Assembly: GCA_027001105.1 (NCBI GenBank)
Contig: JALTMZ010000166.1
Location: 1-10,502, forward strand
From: Thermococcus sp.
GTDB lineage: Archaea > Methanobacteriota_B > Thermococci > Thermococcales > Thermococcaceae
Length of the DNA stretch: 10,502 bases
Reading direction: 5' to 3'
A program made the translations under genes and the position numbers. The notes under the pieces were generated by a model. That model had not been told where the DNA came from. It did not search any database and was given only the letters and a program-made list of their open reading frames with translations. Shown here in pieces: positions 1 to 8,174 of the stretch (positions are counted from its first letter, which is position 1; each line of letters begins with the position of its first letter).

Positions 1-141
1 TTGCTGGAGCATTGTCTCTGCTTTGGTTAGCCTCTCTCCACTCTCGCCAACACCAATGTTGATTGTGACCTTAGCTATCCTCGGTCTCCTCATTGGATGG
101 GCTTCCCAATCAGCTAAAATCTGCTCCCTATTTGCTATCAT
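1..141 (-). CDS. rpl5: 50S ribosomal protein L5 (partial, N-terminal 47 residues)
   Basis: This is the N-terminal part of large-subunit protein L5 (uL5), which binds 5S rRNA and contacts the central protuberance and P-site tRNA. The frame stays open from an ATG at 141 to the left edge of the window, so the rest of the gene lies outside. The visible residues include the family pattern [20 protein letters not shown]. The start is well supported: a GAGGTGA Shine-Dalgarno lies 6 nt upstream, and the TGA stop of S4e (155-153) is immediately followed by that GGTGA. The position after S4e is the normal archaeal spc-like order, in which S14 and S8 would be expected next, beyond the edge. The short fragment does not reach the 5S-binding core, but identity is secure from sequence and order together. 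Confidence 0.93.
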   Translation of the reverse strand, partial: MIANREQILADWEAHPMRRPRIAKVTINIGVGESGERLTKAETMLQQ

Positions 142-152
142 TTCAATTCACC

Positions 153-899
153 TCATGGCAGTGAAATCCCTGGCTTGTCCTTTCCAATAACGAAGGCATA
201 CTCTTTGAGCGTGTCGAAGAGCTCGCCTTCTTGATCTTCAATTGTAACGACATCTGGCCAGCCTGCTGGGAAGTGTCTGACCTCAACTATCTTACCAATT
301 CTTGCAACGTTCTTACCCTGGGTGACGAAGACATATGCACCGATTTCAAACGGAAGTATCTCAGTGATTTCTCTCTCCGGCATCTTCATGAAGACTGTGT
401 ATGATGTTTTGAAGCGGTCTTTAACTTCATCTGTGAGTGAGCTGAGCTTTACGAGGTAGTTAGTCCCATCATGGAAGCCAATCTGAAGGTTTCCTCCTTT
501 GACCATGACCTTCCTGGTAATTCTAAGTGGCTTTATCTTAGCCTCTTCCTCGCTTATTGGGTGAAGGATGAGCTTACCAATCCTGTTTGGTAAAACCCTG
601 TAGTGTTCACCAGTCTCTGGGATTGAAACAACGTCCATAATTCCAACTGGAAACTTGTAGTCCTTCCTTGCCTTTCCATCTACAAGGATTTTGCCCTCGT
701 TGAGTATCTTTCTTGCCTCTTTTGCCGTTTTTGCATAGCCAAGGTAATCTCTAACGATGTAGAGAAGCGGAATTGATGTTCTCATGTTGTGTGGTCCTGG
801 CCTTGGTCTCACAGCCCACTTATAGGCTTTTCTCTCAATATACCATTGAGTCGGAGCAGCAAGCCTCTTTAAATGCCTCTTAGCACCCTTTCTTGCCAT
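153..899 (-). CDS. rps4e: 30S ribosomal protein S4e
   Basis: Small-subunit protein S4e (eS4), found in archaea and eukaryotes but not bacteria; it binds 16S rRNA on the subunit body. The 248-residue product matches the family length. It opens with [16 protein letters not shown], carries an S4-like RNA-binding segment at about residues 40-90 ([22 protein letters not shown]), a central S4e domain, and a C-terminal KOW motif near [20 protein letters not shown] chose the ATG at 899. An upstream in-frame TTG at 905 is possible but overlaps the L24 stop and sits on the SD AGGAGGG, which is 7 nt from the ATG. The L24 stop TGA lies at 904-902, between SD and start, so the two genes are 2 nt apart. 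It is co-transcribed with the ribosomal operon. Confidence 0.96.
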   Translation of the reverse strand: MARKGAKRHLKRLAAPTQWYIERKAYKWAVRPRPGPHNMRTSIPLLYIVRDYLGYAKTAKEARKILNEGKILVDGKARKDYKFPVGIMDVVSIPETGEHYRVLPNRIGKLILHPISEEEAKIKPLRITRKVMVKGGNLQIGFHDGTNYLVKLSSLTDEVKDRFKTSYTVFMKMPEREITEILPFEIGAYVFVTQGKNVARIGKIVEVRHFPAGWPDVVTIEDQEGELFDTLKEYAFVIGKDKPGISLP

Positions 900-901
900 A
901 A

Positions 902-1264
902 TCAAGCCCTCCTCTCAATTATCTTCTTCCTTCTCTCATCGTCAAGGTTAAGCTCAACAATCATGACGTTTGAGGGATGTATTGGGTAGAACACTTCAGT
1001 CCCGTTGACCTTCTTAAGTGTAACCCCCTCAACGTAAATCCTGTATCTCTTTAAGTCAACTTCAACAACTTTACCCTCAATGCCCTTGTAATCTCCGCGC
1101 ATAATTCTAACCTTATCACCAGTCCTTATTGGCAGGTTTCTTACGCCGTATTTTTCCCTGAGCTCTGGTGATAGTGTGGCACTCATTATTTTGTGCCTTA
1201 AGTGGAGAGGAGCGTTATATAAAAACTTCCTCTGCTTTCTCGGTTGCTTACTCTTAAGTCTCAT
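902..1264 (-). CDS. rpl24: 50S ribosomal protein L24
   Basis: L24 (uL24), an early assembly protein that binds 23S rRNA near the 5' domain and the exit tunnel. The 120-residue archaeal form has a basic N-terminal extension ([20 protein letters not shown]) typical of archaea and eukaryotes, then a KOW domain at about residues 45-75 ([20 protein letters not shown]). The ATG at 1264 is preferred: the SD GAGGTGA directly follows the TGA stop of L14 (1277-1275) and is about 6 nt from this ATG. An in-frame GTG at 1273 lies inside the SD and is unlikely. The gene ends 2 nt before the S4e ATG, suggesting translational coupling. Confidence 0.95.
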   Translation of the reverse strand: MRLKSKQPRKQRKFLYNAPLHLRHKIMSATLSPELREKYGVRNLPIRTGDKVRIMRGDYKGIEGKVVEVDLKRYRIYVEGVTLKKVNGTEVFYPIHPSNVMIVELNLDDERRKKIIERRA

Positions 1265-1274
1265 CTCTCTCACC

Positions 1275-1709
1275 TCACAATACTATGCTCGCAATACCAC
1301 CCAATCTAACCCACTTCTCAGCTGCTTCTCTTGCAATTGGTCCTCTGATTTCAGTTCCTCTTGGAACACCATCTTCTGTTGTGATAACAGCTGCATTGTC
1401 CTCGAATTTGACTCTCATACCATCCAATCTTCTGTATTCTTTTCTCTGCCTAACGATGACTGCTCTAACGACTTGGTGTCTCATGTCTGGTCTTCCTTTC
1501 TTAACTGTCGCAACTACCATGTCTCCAACGCCCGCACTTGCCAGCCTTCTTCTAACGCCGTGATATTCAACGACACCAATGATCTGGATTACCTTTGCAC
1601 CGCTGTTGTCAGCAACCTTGAGGTAAGCACCAACAGGTAAAGCTCTTGTAGGCCTTACAGGGGAAACACCTCTGGTTGCACCAGCACCTTTCTTTCCTCT
1701 CTTTGCCAT
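1275..1709 (-). CDS. rpl14: 50S ribosomal protein L14
   Basis: L14 (uL14), a five-stranded barrel protein at the subunit interface, contacting 16S helix 14 (bridge B5/B8) and near the aIF6 site. The 144-residue product shows the family core [15 protein letters not shown] (about residues 31-45), [14 protein letters not shown], the basic stretch [13 protein letters not shown] and the C-terminal [19 protein letters not shown]. The start is the ATG at 1709; in-frame GTGs at 1718 and 1712 overlap the SD. That SD (GAGGTGA) contains the TGA stop of S17 (1717-1715), so termination and re-initiation signals are fused. The next gene, L24, follows after 10 nt. Confidence 0.96.
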   Translation of the reverse strand: MAKRGKKGAGATRGVSPVRPTRALPVGAYLKVADNSGAKVIQIIGVVEYHGVRRRLASAGVGDMVVATVKKGRPDMRHQVVRAVIVRQRKEYRRLDGMRVKFEDNAAVITTEDGVPRGTEIRGPIAREAAEKWVRLGGIASIVL

Positions 1710-1714
1710 CACAA

Positions 1715-2050
1715 TCACCTCTTACCAGCTTTCTGCAAAACTGCAACAACGACAAAGTGCTTTGTCTTGCTCAATGGTCTCGTTTCAGCAATCAACACTT
1801 TATCACCAGCTTTGGCATTGATGCATGGCGGATTGTGTGCATGTATTTTGCTCCTTCTGAGCTCGTATCTCTCGTACTTTCTAAGGTAGTGGTAGTACTG
1901 CCTTTCAACTGTAACTGTCCTTCTTGGCTTGTCACTGACGACTATTCCTTCAAATACCCTACCGTGGATTTTTAAGTGCCCATGCCAGGGGCACTTTGGA
2001 TCATCACATTTTTCAGCGGGAGGCTGAATTCTCAACCCAATGTCTCTCAT
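1715..2050 (-). CDS. rps17: 30S ribosomal protein S17
   Basis: S17 (uS17), an OB-fold primary binder of 16S rRNA. The product is 111 residues and carries the archaeal/eukaryotic N-terminal extension with C15 and C20 (C-DDPK-C) followed by PWHGH, which could be a small metal site in thermophiles (inference). The OB-fold core runs through [21 protein letters not shown], and the conserved [21 protein letters not shown] segment is near the C terminus. The ATG at 2050 forms an ATGA overlap with the rnp1 stop (2049-2047); the SD GAGGTG lies about 7 nt upstream inside the rnp1 coding end. An in-frame GTG at 2059 falls within the SD and is rejected. Confidence 0.96.
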   Translation of the reverse strand: MRDIGLRIQPPAEKCDDPKCPWHGHLKIHGRVFEGIVVSDKPRRTVTVERQYYHYLRKYERYELRRSKIHAHNPPCINAKAGDKVLIAETRPLSKTKHFVVVAVLQKAGKR

Positions 2051-2424
2051 TTTCTCCACCTCTTCTTCAATCTCATCTCGGGTCTTCCAATCAGTTCCTT
2101 TCCATCGATCACGATTTTTTTATCGCCAACTTCAAACTCAAATTCAGCAACGTTTTTGGGGATTATCCAAACCTTTTCCCCGACGATTGTAAGCGTATTT
2201 CTGGTCTCATCTATTACGTAACCTTCGATGCCAACCAGCTCTGGATGAGAGCTCTTTCTGACTCTCACCTTCAGCCCTATCAGCTCATGCCATATTAATG
2301 TTTTCCTGTTTACTCGATTTCTATTAAGTCCTCTGAAAATCCATACTCTGCCAACAATTGCTTGACCTTTTCTCTGTGATCCCCTTGAAGCTCGATTCTT
2401 CCCTTCTTTACTGTTCCTCCGCAT
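2047..2424 (-). CDS. rnp1: Ribonuclease P protein component 1 (Rpp29/Pop4 homologue)
   Basis: Archaeal RNase P protein of the Rpp29/POP4 family, which partners Rpp21 and helps the RNase P RNA remove 5' leaders from pre-tRNA. The product is 125 residues, like characterised Thermococcales homologues. Residues 1-40 are basic and low in hydrophobics ([15 protein letters not shown]), as expected for the disordered tail of the family. The Sm-like barrel follows: [36 protein letters not shown] (67-80), and the C-terminal [16 protein letters not shown]. The first 38 codons overlap the end of sui1 in another frame. There is no ATG, GTG or TTG between codon 1 and the GTG at about codon 53 in the barrel, so the long overlap appears genuine. 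Its SD is weak (an AAGG about 9 nt upstream), unlike its neighbours. Confidence 0.93.
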   Translation of the reverse strand: MRRNSKEGKNRASRGSQRKGQAIVGRVWIFRGLNRNRVNRKTLIWHELIGLKVRVRKSSHPELVGIEGYVIDETRNTLTIVGEKVWIIPKNVAEFEFEVGDKKIVIDGKELIGRPEMRLKKRWRK

Positions 2425-2609
2425 GCCAGTTTCGCCTTCAGTTTTTTTGCTATTTCCTCAAGGTCAAATTCCTTCTCGTCTATACCCTCAATTATTGTCT
2501 TCAGCTTTCCATACCTTGCACGTTCAATATAGACCTTAATCCTCTGCTGTTCCTTCAATACCTCTTTAAATAACATCTCATCCAGAGGGTTTACTATCCT
2601 TGGCACCAA
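2310..2609 (-). CDS. sui1: Translation initiation factor aIF1 (SUI1/eIF1 family)
   Basis: Archaeal homologue of eIF1, which binds near the P site of the small subunit and enforces start-codon fidelity. The product is 99 residues. The SUI1 fold is visible as [21 protein letters not shown] (about 23-43), [20 protein letters not shown] (51-70) and [21 protein letters not shown] (71-91); the CGGTVK loop is a family hallmark. No ATG is available in frame. The start is TTG at 2609 or GTG at 2606; the GGTGA, which includes the L29 stop (2615-2613), is 3 nt from the TTG and 6 nt from the GTG, so GTG may be the real start, giving 98 residues. It is the only operon gene here ending in TAA, and its last 115 nt also encode the start of rnp1. 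Confidence 0.92.
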   Translation of the reverse strand: MVPRIVNPLDEMLFKEVLKEQQRIKVYIERARYGKLKTIIEGIDEKEFDLEEIAKKLKAKLACGGTVKKGRIELQGDHREKVKQLLAEYGFSEDLIEIE

Positions 2610-2612
2610 ACA

Positions 2613-2816
2613 TCACCTTCTTTCTCTCAACTTCTCCCTTTTAATTGTTAACAAACGGGCTATATCCCGTCTAAGATTCCTAATAACCATTGGGTTCTCC
2701 AAAGACGTTCCCATCGTAAGCATTCCCCTTTCCTTAGCAAGTTCAAGCCTAAGCTCTCTGATTTTCTGCTCAATCTCTTCCAAGCTCATCTCTCTAATTT
2801 CACTGGGCTTCATCAT
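2613..2816 (-). CDS. rpl29: 50S ribosomal protein L29
   Basis: L29 (uL29), a two-helix protein near the polypeptide exit tunnel, where it helps dock nascent-chain factors such as signal recognition particle. The product is 67 residues, the normal size, with the antiparallel helical hairpin [20 protein letters not shown] and [20 protein letters not shown]. Two adjacent ATGs (2816 and 2813) are possible starts. The first makes an ATGA overlap with the S3 stop (2815-2813), and the second has the more usual spacing from GAGGTGA, 7 nt against 4 nt. The difference is one residue. The gene ends in AGG TGA, where the stop forms part of the SD of sui1. Confidence 0.95.
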   Translation of the reverse strand: MMKPSEIREMSLEEIEQKIRELRLELAKERGMLTMGTSLENPMVIRNLRRDIARLLTIKREKLRERR

Positions 2817-3433
2817 TCGCTCACCTCTTCTTCAAGTGGCTTCTCAATAATCTCAATTTCATCTGGAAGCCTTGCCTCTGGCGGCATTATTGCAACTTTA
2901 ACACCAATAACGCCAAGCTTAAGCAAAGCCTGTGCATATCCCTTGCTAACGAGCGTTTCTGCAGGATTTCCGACTTTTGCAAGGTAGCCCTGGTAAAACC
3001 TAATGCTCTTTGCCCTCTCACCTGTAAGCTTCCCGCTTAGGCGAATCTCGACGCCTCTTGCACCATTCCTCATAATTGCCCTAATTGCTGCATAAGCTGC
3101 CCTTCTGAAGTGAACGCCCCTTTCTAAAGCTTGAGCAAGCCTAACTGCCTGAACCTTCGCATTTAGGTAAGGGTTCTTAATTTCCTCAACTTCAATCTGT
3201 GGATTTTCCAATCCAAACTGCCTCTCAAGAATCCTTGTGAGCTCCCTGATTCTTCTCCCACCTCTGCCTATAACATAACCAGGATTTGCTGCAAAGATTA
3301 TAACTTTTGTTCCAAGAGGTGTTTTCTTAATGTCCAGTCCACCGTAACCTGCTCTCCTTAATTCTTTTTCCAGATATTCATCGATGAGCATTTCTTTAAC
3401 TGCTTCTCTAATGAAGTATCTCTCAATAGCCAT
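2813..3433 (-). CDS. rps3: 30S ribosomal protein S3
   Basis: S3 (uS3), a head protein lining the mRNA entry tunnel. The 206-residue product carries a type II KH domain in its N-terminal half with the GXXG loop GRGG at residues 56-59 ([17 protein letters not shown]), followed by the C-terminal S3 domain ([20 protein letters not shown] and [18 protein letters not shown]). The acidic tail [10 protein letters not shown] is common in archaeal versions. The ATG at 3433 is set by the strong SD GGAGGTGA, 4 nt upstream, which includes the L22 stop TGA (3440-3438). The gene overlaps L29 by 4 nt. Confidence 0.97.
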   Translation of the reverse strand: MAIERYFIREAVKEMLIDEYLEKELRRAGYGGLDIKKTPLGTKVIIFAANPGYVIGRGGRRIRELTRILERQFGLENPQIEVEEIKNPYLNAKVQAVRLAQALERGVHFRRAAYAAIRAIMRNGARGVEIRLSGKLTGERAKSIRFYQGYLAKVGNPAETLVSKGYAQALLKLGVIGVKVAIMPPEARLPDEIEIIEKPLEEEVSE

Positions 3434-3437
3434 GAGC

Positions 3438-3908
3438 TCACCTCCTTACCTCTTCAACAACTATCTCAATGTGCGTTGTCTCCTCATTGAATGGTGTGGC
3501 CCTTCCGAAAGCCCTTGGGATGTAGCCCCTAAGCACTGGACCCCTGTGGGCTGCTGCATGGATGATCTTAAGCTTGTCTGGATCAAGCCCCTTCTGCTCT
3601 GCGTTGTTCTTTGCATTCAGGAGAACTTTCTTTATTGCCTTTGCAACCTTGATTGGATACCTACCTGGACCAAAGCCCTTTCCTCTTTTGTGTCCCTGTG
3701 AGTCATTGAACCTTCTCAATGGAACTGGTCTCCTCATTGCAATAACATCATCAAGGAATTTTATTGCATCGTTAAGCATCATTCCTCTAATCTCTCTGCA
3801 TATCTCGACGGAAAACTTTGGTGAAATCCTCAGGTCCCTTCCACTTGCTCTCGCCATCCTATCTGGATCAAAATTTTGGAAAGAGTAGCCAAATCTTCCT
3901 CTGGACAT
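3438..3908 (-). CDS. rpl22: 50S ribosomal protein L22
   Basis: L22 (uL22), which spans 23S rRNA domains and sends a beta-hairpin into the exit tunnel. The product is 156 residues, the longer archaeal/eukaryotic form, beginning [20 protein letters not shown]. The family core [20 protein letters not shown] and the hairpin/loop region with [20 protein letters not shown] are recognisable, as is the C-terminal pattern [19 protein letters not shown]. The ATG at 3908 is preferred over another ATG at 3912, which is out of frame. An SD GAGGTGG follows the S19 stop TGA (3921-3919) directly. It lies 4 nt upstream of S3 and shares its stop with that gene's SD. Confidence 0.96.
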   Translation of the reverse strand: MSRGRFGYSFQNFDPDRMARASGRDLRISPKFSVEICREIRGMMLNDAIKFLDDVIAMRRPVPLRRFNDSQGHKRGKGFGPGRYPIKVAKAIKKVLLNAKNNAEQKGLDPDKLKIIHAAAHRGPVLRGYIPRAFGRATPFNEETTHIEIVVEEVRR

Positions 3909-3918
3909 TCATACCACC

Positions 3919-4317
3919 TCACTTGATTGCAACGAACATTGATGATCTTGTTGCACCAACACCAGGTGAACCGTGCTGGACTCTCTTTCTTGTTAATGCA
4001 AACTCACCCAAGTAGTGTCCTATCATCTCTGGCTTTATTTCAACGGGCACGAACTCTTTTCCATTGTGAACGTAGATTGTTATACCAACCATCTCTGGGA
4101 GGATAACCATGTCCCTGCAGTGTGTTCTGATGGGCTTCTTGTATTTGCCCTTCTTAGCCAGCCTAATCTTCCTCAAGAGCTTCTTCTGCTCTGGACTAAA
4201 ACCTCTCTTCAAACTTCTTCTTTGTCTTGCAGGGAAAAGCTCAGCCACTTTATCGAGAGGCATATTTAAGAGCTCTTCAAGGGTGTAACCGCGATATCTA
4301 AACTCTTTTCTTGCCAT
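3919..4317 (-). CDS. rps19: 30S ribosomal protein S19
   Basis: S19 (uS19), a small-subunit head protein that contacts A-site tRNA and large-subunit 5S/L5 through inter-subunit bridges. The 132-residue product has an archaeal N-terminal extension ([19 protein letters not shown]) ahead of the conserved core: [40 protein letters not shown] and the signature [19 protein letters not shown]. The ATG at 4317 is preceded by GAGGTGA, which starts right after the L2 stop TGA. L22 follows after 10 nt. Confidence 0.97.
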   Translation of the reverse strand: MARKEFRYRGYTLEELLNMPLDKVAELFPARQRRSLKRGFSPEQKKLLRKIRLAKKGKYKKPIRTHCRDMVILPEMVGITIYVHNGKEFVPVEIKPEMIGHYLGEFALTRKRVQHGSPGVGATRSSMFVAIK

Positions 4318-4327
4318 TCAAATCACC

Positions 4328-5047
4328 TCACTTTCTCCTACCAGTTCTTCTCGCAGCGATATGACCAACCTTTCTTCCAGGTGGGGCTCTACGAGAGACT
4401 GTGCTTGGTCTACCAATGTGGTGCTCCTTACCACCGTGTGGGTGGTTCACAGCGTTCATCTTGACACCTCTCGGCTTTGGCCAGAACCTGTTCCTTGCTT
4501 TCATGACATAGTATGCCTTACCCGCCTTAACTAATGGCTTCTCTAACCTTCCACCTCCAGCAACGACACCAATTGTTGCTCTGCACATTGGGTTAAATGC
4601 TTTAAGCTCACCGCTCGGCAGTTGAACAATGACCTTGTCTTTTTCTCTGCTGACAACTAATGCATAGCTACCGCCGGCTCTTACGAACTTTCCTCCATCA
4701 CCCGGAACTGCCTCAATGTCATAGATGTAAGTTCCCTCAGGAATCATTGCAAGCGGAAGTGTGTTGCCTATCCTGATTGGTGCGTTTGGTCCAATTGCTA
4801 TCTCATCTCCAACCAAGAGTCCCTCTGGGGCTATGATGAGCTTTTCAAGACCGTTTTGAAACTTAACCCTTGCAACTGGTGCGGTTCTTCCAGGATCGTG
4901 GAGGATTTCAACGACCTTACCAACGATTGTCTTTTCCTTTGTCAGGTTAAGGGGTATATACCTCACAGCTCCCCTATACCTGTGAGACGGAGCCCTAAAG
5001 GTTGGACTTCCTTTACCTCTCCTCTGTTGAATCAAACTCTTACCCAT
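4328..5047 (-). CDS. rpl2: 50S ribosomal protein L2
   Basis: L2 (uL2), one of the most conserved ribosomal proteins; it supports subunit joining and the peptidyl-transferase centre. The product is 239 residues, the usual archaeal length. It begins [20 protein letters not shown] and carries the OB/SH3-like core ([20 protein letters not shown]) and the C-terminal signature [13 protein letters not shown] at about residues 198-210, including the histidine equivalent to the functionally important His229 of E. coli L2. The ATG at 5047 is chosen over an in-frame GTG at 5053, which overlaps the SD. The SD GAGGTGG directly follows the L23 stop TGA (5061-5059). Confidence 0.97.
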   Translation of the reverse strand: MGKSLIQQRRGKGSPTFRAPSHRYRGAVRYIPLNLTKEKTIVGKVVEILHDPGRTAPVARVKFQNGLEKLIIAPEGLLVGDEIAIGPNAPIRIGNTLPLAMIPEGTYIYDIEAVPGDGGKFVRAGGSYALVVSREKDKVIVQLPSGELKAFNPMCRATIGVVAGGGRLEKPLVKAGKAYYVMKARNRFWPKPRGVKMNAVNHPHGGKEHHIGRPSTVSRRAPPGRKVGHIAARRTGRRK

Positions 5048-5058
5048 TCTCACCCACC

Positions 5059-5319
5059 TCAGAACAATCCTATCCTGGCAGCAATTTCACTTGCACTGTA
5101 TTCAGGCTTGAGCTTAACATATGCTTTCTTCTCGCCTTTCATTGTAATAAGTGTATTGACCTTTTCAACTTTAACATTGTAGATTTCCTCCACAGCCCTC
5201 TTGATGTCCTGCTTTGTCGCTCTTCTGTCAACGATGAATGTGAGCTTGTTCTCTTTTTCAATCAATGAAACTGCCTTTTCTGTAACAACAGGTCTGATAA
5301 TAACCTTGTACGGATCCAT
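5059..5319 (-). CDS. rpl23: 50S ribosomal protein L23
   Basis: L23 (uL23) sits at the exit-tunnel rim and is the main docking site for signal recognition particle and the Sec translocon. The 86-residue product starts [20 protein letters not shown], then the core [20 protein letters not shown] and the [20 protein letters not shown] hairpin. I chose the ATG at 5319. In-frame GTG 5328 and ATG 5325 also exist, but they fall in or beside the SD GGGTGA (which contains the L4 stop TGA, 5327-5325), and only the third start has normal spacing of about 5 nt and matches the usual MDPYK beginning. Confidence 0.94.
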   Translation of the reverse strand: MDPYKVIIRPVVTEKAVSLIEKENKLTFIVDRRATKQDIKRAVEEIYNVKVEKVNTLITMKGEKKAYVKLKPEYSASEIAARIGLF

Positions 5320-5324
5320 CTTCA

Positions 5325-6092
5325 TCACCCGTAAATCTCCCTCAATCTCTCAATTGCACCCTTTGTCCAGATTGTCAATCTTCCTGGGTGTGTACCTGGA
5401 GCAAGCATCTCAACTCCAAGGTTGTCAACTAATACAACATCAACACCTGGGTGGTTCCTTGCGCCCAAGAGTATTCCCTCATTCTTTGCAACGACGATGA
5501 GTGGACCTTTAGCCTTCTTGTATCTCCTTCCTCTCATCTTACCTTTTCCAGCTCTAACCTTTGTGTTCTTCTTAGCTCTCTCAATATCGTCCCAAATGCC
5601 GAGTTTCTTGAATATCTCCCTTGTCTCCCTTGTCTTACCTATCTTCTCGAGCTCATCTTCAACGATGAGCGGAATTTGCGGAACGTTGTCGATTATGTGC
5701 CCTCTTGCCCTGACCAAATCATAGTTGGCTGTTGCTGCAATTGCACTCATGAGAGCGAGCTTCTTCTCTTTCCTGTTGATATCCTCCCAGATTATCTTCT
5801 CGACCTTTGGCGGATGGGCCCTTCTACCGCCTCTTGCAAATGGGACGAATGCGGCAAACCTTGGAGCGGTCTTTATTCTTTCAACTCTTGCCATTCCATG
5901 ACCCTTACCAATGTTCTCTGTAACCCTTCTCTTACCGGCCATTGGATCTCTACCCTGGGGCTGAATTCTGTGTGTCCATGAAGCGATGACCGCTCTTCTA
6001 ATCAAATCTGGTCTGAAGGGCGTTTCAAATACCTTGGGCAACTCAATCTCCTCAATTGGCTCGCCGTTGAGTGAAAATACCTTAACCTTCAT
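5325..6092 (-). CDS. rpl4: 50S ribosomal protein L4
   Basis: L4 (uL4, called L1e in older archaeal work) binds 23S rRNA domain I and sends an extended loop into the exit tunnel. The product has 255 residues. The globular start [19 protein letters not shown] is followed by the long basic loop with [20 protein letters not shown] and [17 protein letters not shown] (about residues 42-80), and by the archaeal/eukaryotic C-terminal part ([20 protein letters not shown]). The ATG at 6092 follows an SD GAGGTGA that begins immediately after the L3 stop TGA (6105-6103). Its own stop is inside the SD of L23. Confidence 0.97.
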   Translation of the reverse strand: MKVKVFSLNGEPIEEIELPKVFETPFRPDLIRRAVIASWTHRIQPQGRDPMAGKRRVTENIGKGHGMARVERIKTAPRFAAFVPFARGGRRAHPPKVEKIIWEDINRKEKKLALMSAIAATANYDLVRARGHIIDNVPQIPLIVEDELEKIGKTRETREIFKKLGIWDDIERAKKNTKVRAGKGKMRGRRYKKAKGPLIVVAKNEGILLGARNHPGVDVVLVDNLGVEMLAPGTHPGRLTIWTKGAIERLREIYG

Positions 6093-6102
6093 CTAACTCA
6101 CC

Positions 6103-7143
6103 TCACTGCTTTGATTCTCTACTAACGTATGTAATCTGTGGCCTCTCAACAGGTGGCTTCTTAGCTGGTGGTCTGATTGCTGGTCTGACTCTGATGATTC
6201 TCTTAATCGCACCTGGCACTGAACCTGCAATCATGAGAAAGTCACTCCTAACGATTCCATAGTGTGGAAAGCCGCCCTTTGGTGTAATCTCGATCTTGTT
6301 GCCATTGAGCTCAAGAACTCCGTTCTCACCAATAGCGATCAACCTCTTGTTGAACTCTGTCCTGTGGTGGAAGCCCATCTGACCGGCTTGTGGAACTGTC
6401 CACATAACCCTTGCTGGGTGCCATGGGCCGAGGTTACCAACGTGCCTTCCCTTTCCAGCTCTCTGGGCCTTGTGGAACTGAATCTTAATCCCCCACCTCT
6501 TAACTGGACCTTGAGTTCCTTTGCCCTTTGTGACGGCTATAACATCTAAAAGCTCACCTTCCTTGAGGACTTCCTTTGCCCTGATTTCTTTTCCAAGCTT
6601 TTCCTTTAGATAGGCAAACTTCTCCTCCACACTCTTTCCACCAACGGCGTACTCCATAACTTCCGGCTTCTTCTTGAGCTTGATGAGCCTTGGCTGAGTG
6701 TGAACCAAAGCCCTAACTTCAACAATTTCACCGCTCTTAACGAGATCTTCAAGCTCGCCAAGCCTCTGCTGGAATGCCTCTTCATCGTAGTTCTTTGGAA
6801 GTGTCTTGATCCTTCTCTTTAAGTCTGGATTGAGATTTGGAATCCAGACCTCTGTTGCTGTTTCAAGGCCAAGGTAGCCCTGTTTGTATGCTCTGATTCC
6901 AAAGACAACCATTGGTGGAGTCTCAACTATTGTAACCGGCATGAATATTTCTTTACCCTTTGTAAGCCCTGGTCTGTCGTCTATCATGAGTATGTGAGTC
7001 ATTCCTGCCTTGTAGCCAGCGAATCCGAGTAATCTTACCTCATCCTCCTGGGGCCACTTTCTAATTCTTGGGACTACGCTCTTAGCCCTTTTTCTTGGGG
7101 AATATGCCAGTGAACCTCTTCTTGGCTTGCTAATCTTACCCAT
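6103..7143 (-). CDS. rpl3: 50S ribosomal protein L3
   Basis: L3 (uL3), an early assembly protein whose extension reaches near the peptidyl-transferase centre. The product has 346 residues and begins [20 protein letters not shown], typical of the archaeal/eukaryotic form. Key stretches are [18 protein letters not shown] near the N terminus, the central [18 protein letters not shown], the basic [20 protein letters not shown] and the C-terminal [20 protein letters not shown]. The proline-rich tail ([12 protein letters not shown]) is expected for thermococcal L3. The ATG at 7143 has the SD AAGGAGGG, which lies within the last codons of the upstream methyltransferase, and the two genes are 1 nt apart. 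Confidence 0.97.
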   Translation of the reverse strand: MGKISKPRRGSLAYSPRKRAKSVVPRIRKWPQEDEVRLLGFAGYKAGMTHILMIDDRPGLTKGKEIFMPVTIVETPPMVVFGIRAYKQGYLGLETATEVWIPNLNPDLKRRIKTLPKNYDEEAFQQRLGELEDLVKSGEIVEVRALVHTQPRLIKLKKKPEVMEYAVGGKSVEEKFAYLKEKLGKEIRAKEVLKEGELLDVIAVTKGKGTQGPVKRWGIKIQFHKAQRAGKGRHVGNLGPWHPARVMWTVPQAGQMGFHHRTEFNKRLIAIGENGVLELNGNKIEITPKGGFPHYGIVRSDFLMIAGSVPGAIKRIIRVRPAIRPPAKKPPVERPQITYVSRESKQ

Positions 7144-7144
7144 A

Positions 7145-7921
7145 TCAATCCCTCCTTATGAAATTAAACACCGCCAAAGTCGCCAACACGGCTTCTTCGG
7201 TTCTAACCGTTTTTGTCTTTTGATTTGGAATCGTATTGAGGATTAGATCAAAGGGATAATCCTCATTGAAGTCTCTCAGGATTTCCATCACGCCCTTTCT
7301 CGGCGATCCGAACACGAATCCGATCTCCCCCTTCAGCGGAGGGAGCTTAACTTTCCTTACATCCTCACCTTTACGTGAGGTCGCGATTGCTAAGTCAAGT
7401 CTTGCCTTTTTAAGTGTTTTTGCCAGTGTTTTATTCGTGAGATGAACCCTGTATCCCCAGTATTCATCAGGTTTTGCCGGAACTACCTTCAGGGGATTCA
7501 CTGAGACTATTTTGAACGTCATTCGCCCTTCTCCAGAGCCCTCAACGAGAGCCAGCTCGTCAAGGCCAATGTCCGCGTAAAGCCGCTTTCCCTTTTTAAT
7601 GATTACGCCCTCCCGAATTTCCCCCAGCTTGGGTCTTCCCTTGAGCTTATGGTGGGGGGTTCTTAAGGGAGGAATTACACCAACGTATTTAAGCTCCTTC
7701 CTTATCGGGAACAATGTCTTACGGAGGTACTGGGGAGTTTCTGCGTAGTCAAGGATCAGTTTTATGAACTTTCCATCCTTGCCGCCGGCTTTGTAAATCC
7801 ATATGTGTTCAACACCGAAGATTGCAGCTGCCCTTGCTATCTGCCCAACTTTGTATGTCCTTATTTTTGGGTCGGCTGTCTCTTCAAGGAGCGAATCTGG
7901 AATGAAGATGTGTAATGTCAT
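7145..7921 (-). CDS. SPOUT-class RNA methyltransferase (COG2106/DUF171 family)
   Basis: Predicted S-adenosylmethionine-dependent RNA methyltransferase of the SPOUT superfamily, in the archaeal/eukaryotic family often annotated as putative RNA uridine N3-methyltransferase. The 258-residue protein begins [14 protein letters not shown] with an alpha/beta start. A small beta-rich insert lies at about residues 85-160 ([20 protein letters not shown] to GYRVHLTN). The knotted SAM-binding elements are visible at the C terminus: the glycine-rich loop FVFGSPRKG (202-210) and [20 protein letters not shown] (227-246). Its substrate in archaea is not established here; heading a ribosomal operon suggests rRNA, which is inference. 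The ATG at 7921 is preceded by GGATGA and, about 57 nt further up, a TATA/BRE promoter. It is the first gene of the operon. Confidence 0.88.
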   Translation of the reverse strand: MTLHIFIPDSLLEETADPKIRTYKVGQIARAAAIFGVEHIWIYKAGGKDGKFIKLILDYAETPQYLRKTLFPIRKELKYVGVIPPLRTPHHKLKGRPKLGEIREGVIIKKGKRLYADIGLDELALVEGSGEGRMTFKIVSVNPLKVVPAKPDEYWGYRVHLTNKTLAKTLKKARLDLAIATSRKGEDVRKVKLPPLKGEIGFVFGSPRKGVMEILRDFNEDYPFDLILNTIPNQKTKTVRTEEAVLATLAVFNFIRRD

Positions 7922-7977
7922 TTTTGCTCATCCTTCACTTATACACATGGGGAAGCTGTGATGGAGTAAAAGGAAAG

Positions 7978-7996
7978 TATTTAAAAGACTTTCGAA
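7978..7996 (-). promoter_or_regulatory. TATA/BRE promoter of the ribosomal-protein operon
   Basis: On the minus strand the sequence reads TTCGAAAGTCTTTTAAATA: a purine-rich BRE (CGAAAG) next to a TATA box (TTTAAATA, 7985-7978). A start of transcription about 25 nt downstream, near 7957, would leave a leader of roughly 36 nt before the methyltransferase ATG at 7921. No other good TATA/BRE was seen ahead of this gene. It probably drives the whole downstream operon, although internal promoters cannot be excluded. Confidence 0.7.
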
Positions 7997-8044
7997 CCCT
8001 TCCACCCTTTTTCTGTCTTTGAAGTGTGAAAAATTTTTGCAAAG

Positions 8045-8068
8045 CAAACTTTGCCTTCGCAAAGTTTG
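8045..8068. repeat. Perfect 10-bp inverted repeat, 4-nt loop
   Basis: CAAACTTTGC (8045-8054), loop CTTC, then GCAAAGTTTG (8059-8068), a perfect stem. The right arm runs into a second palindrome (TTTGATCAAA, 8065-8074) and another CAAAGTT copy, so two alternative folds compete. There is no T-run after the stem on either strand to make a clear terminator. Function unknown. Confidence 0.75.
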
Positions 8069-8159
8069 ATCAAAGTTCGTACGTCAAAGACTCACTAAGG
8101 TATACAAAGAGGAGCTCATGCCAAAACACACAAATTCACAAGGTGTTCGGCTCAAAACA

Positions 8160-8174
8160 GCGCTCTTCGAGCGC
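8160..8174. repeat. GC-rich 6-bp hairpin
   Basis: GCGCTC, loop TTC, GAGCGC: a perfect GC-rich stem standing out in AT-rich surroundings. It lies inside the 34-codon ORF at 8118-8222, so it may constrain or explain that ORF. Function unknown. Confidence 0.6.

Noticed and set aside
900..905. TTG-initiated longer S4e (start at 905)
   Set aside because: This start overlaps the L24 stop and leaves too little room after the AGGAGGG SD; the ATG at 899 has normal spacing and matches the usual MARKG N terminus.
1176..1640. Plus-strand ORF (154 codons) opposite L14 and L24
   Set aside because: Antisense shadow with cysteine/serine-rich low-information sequence; no promoter or SD, and it spans the boundary of two real genes.
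5451..5981. Long plus-strand ORF (176 codons) opposite L4
   Set aside because: It lies wholly antisense to a well-supported ribosomal gene and its translation is rich in S, C and L, as expected for the reverse frame of K/E/R-rich coding sequence. It is a shadow.
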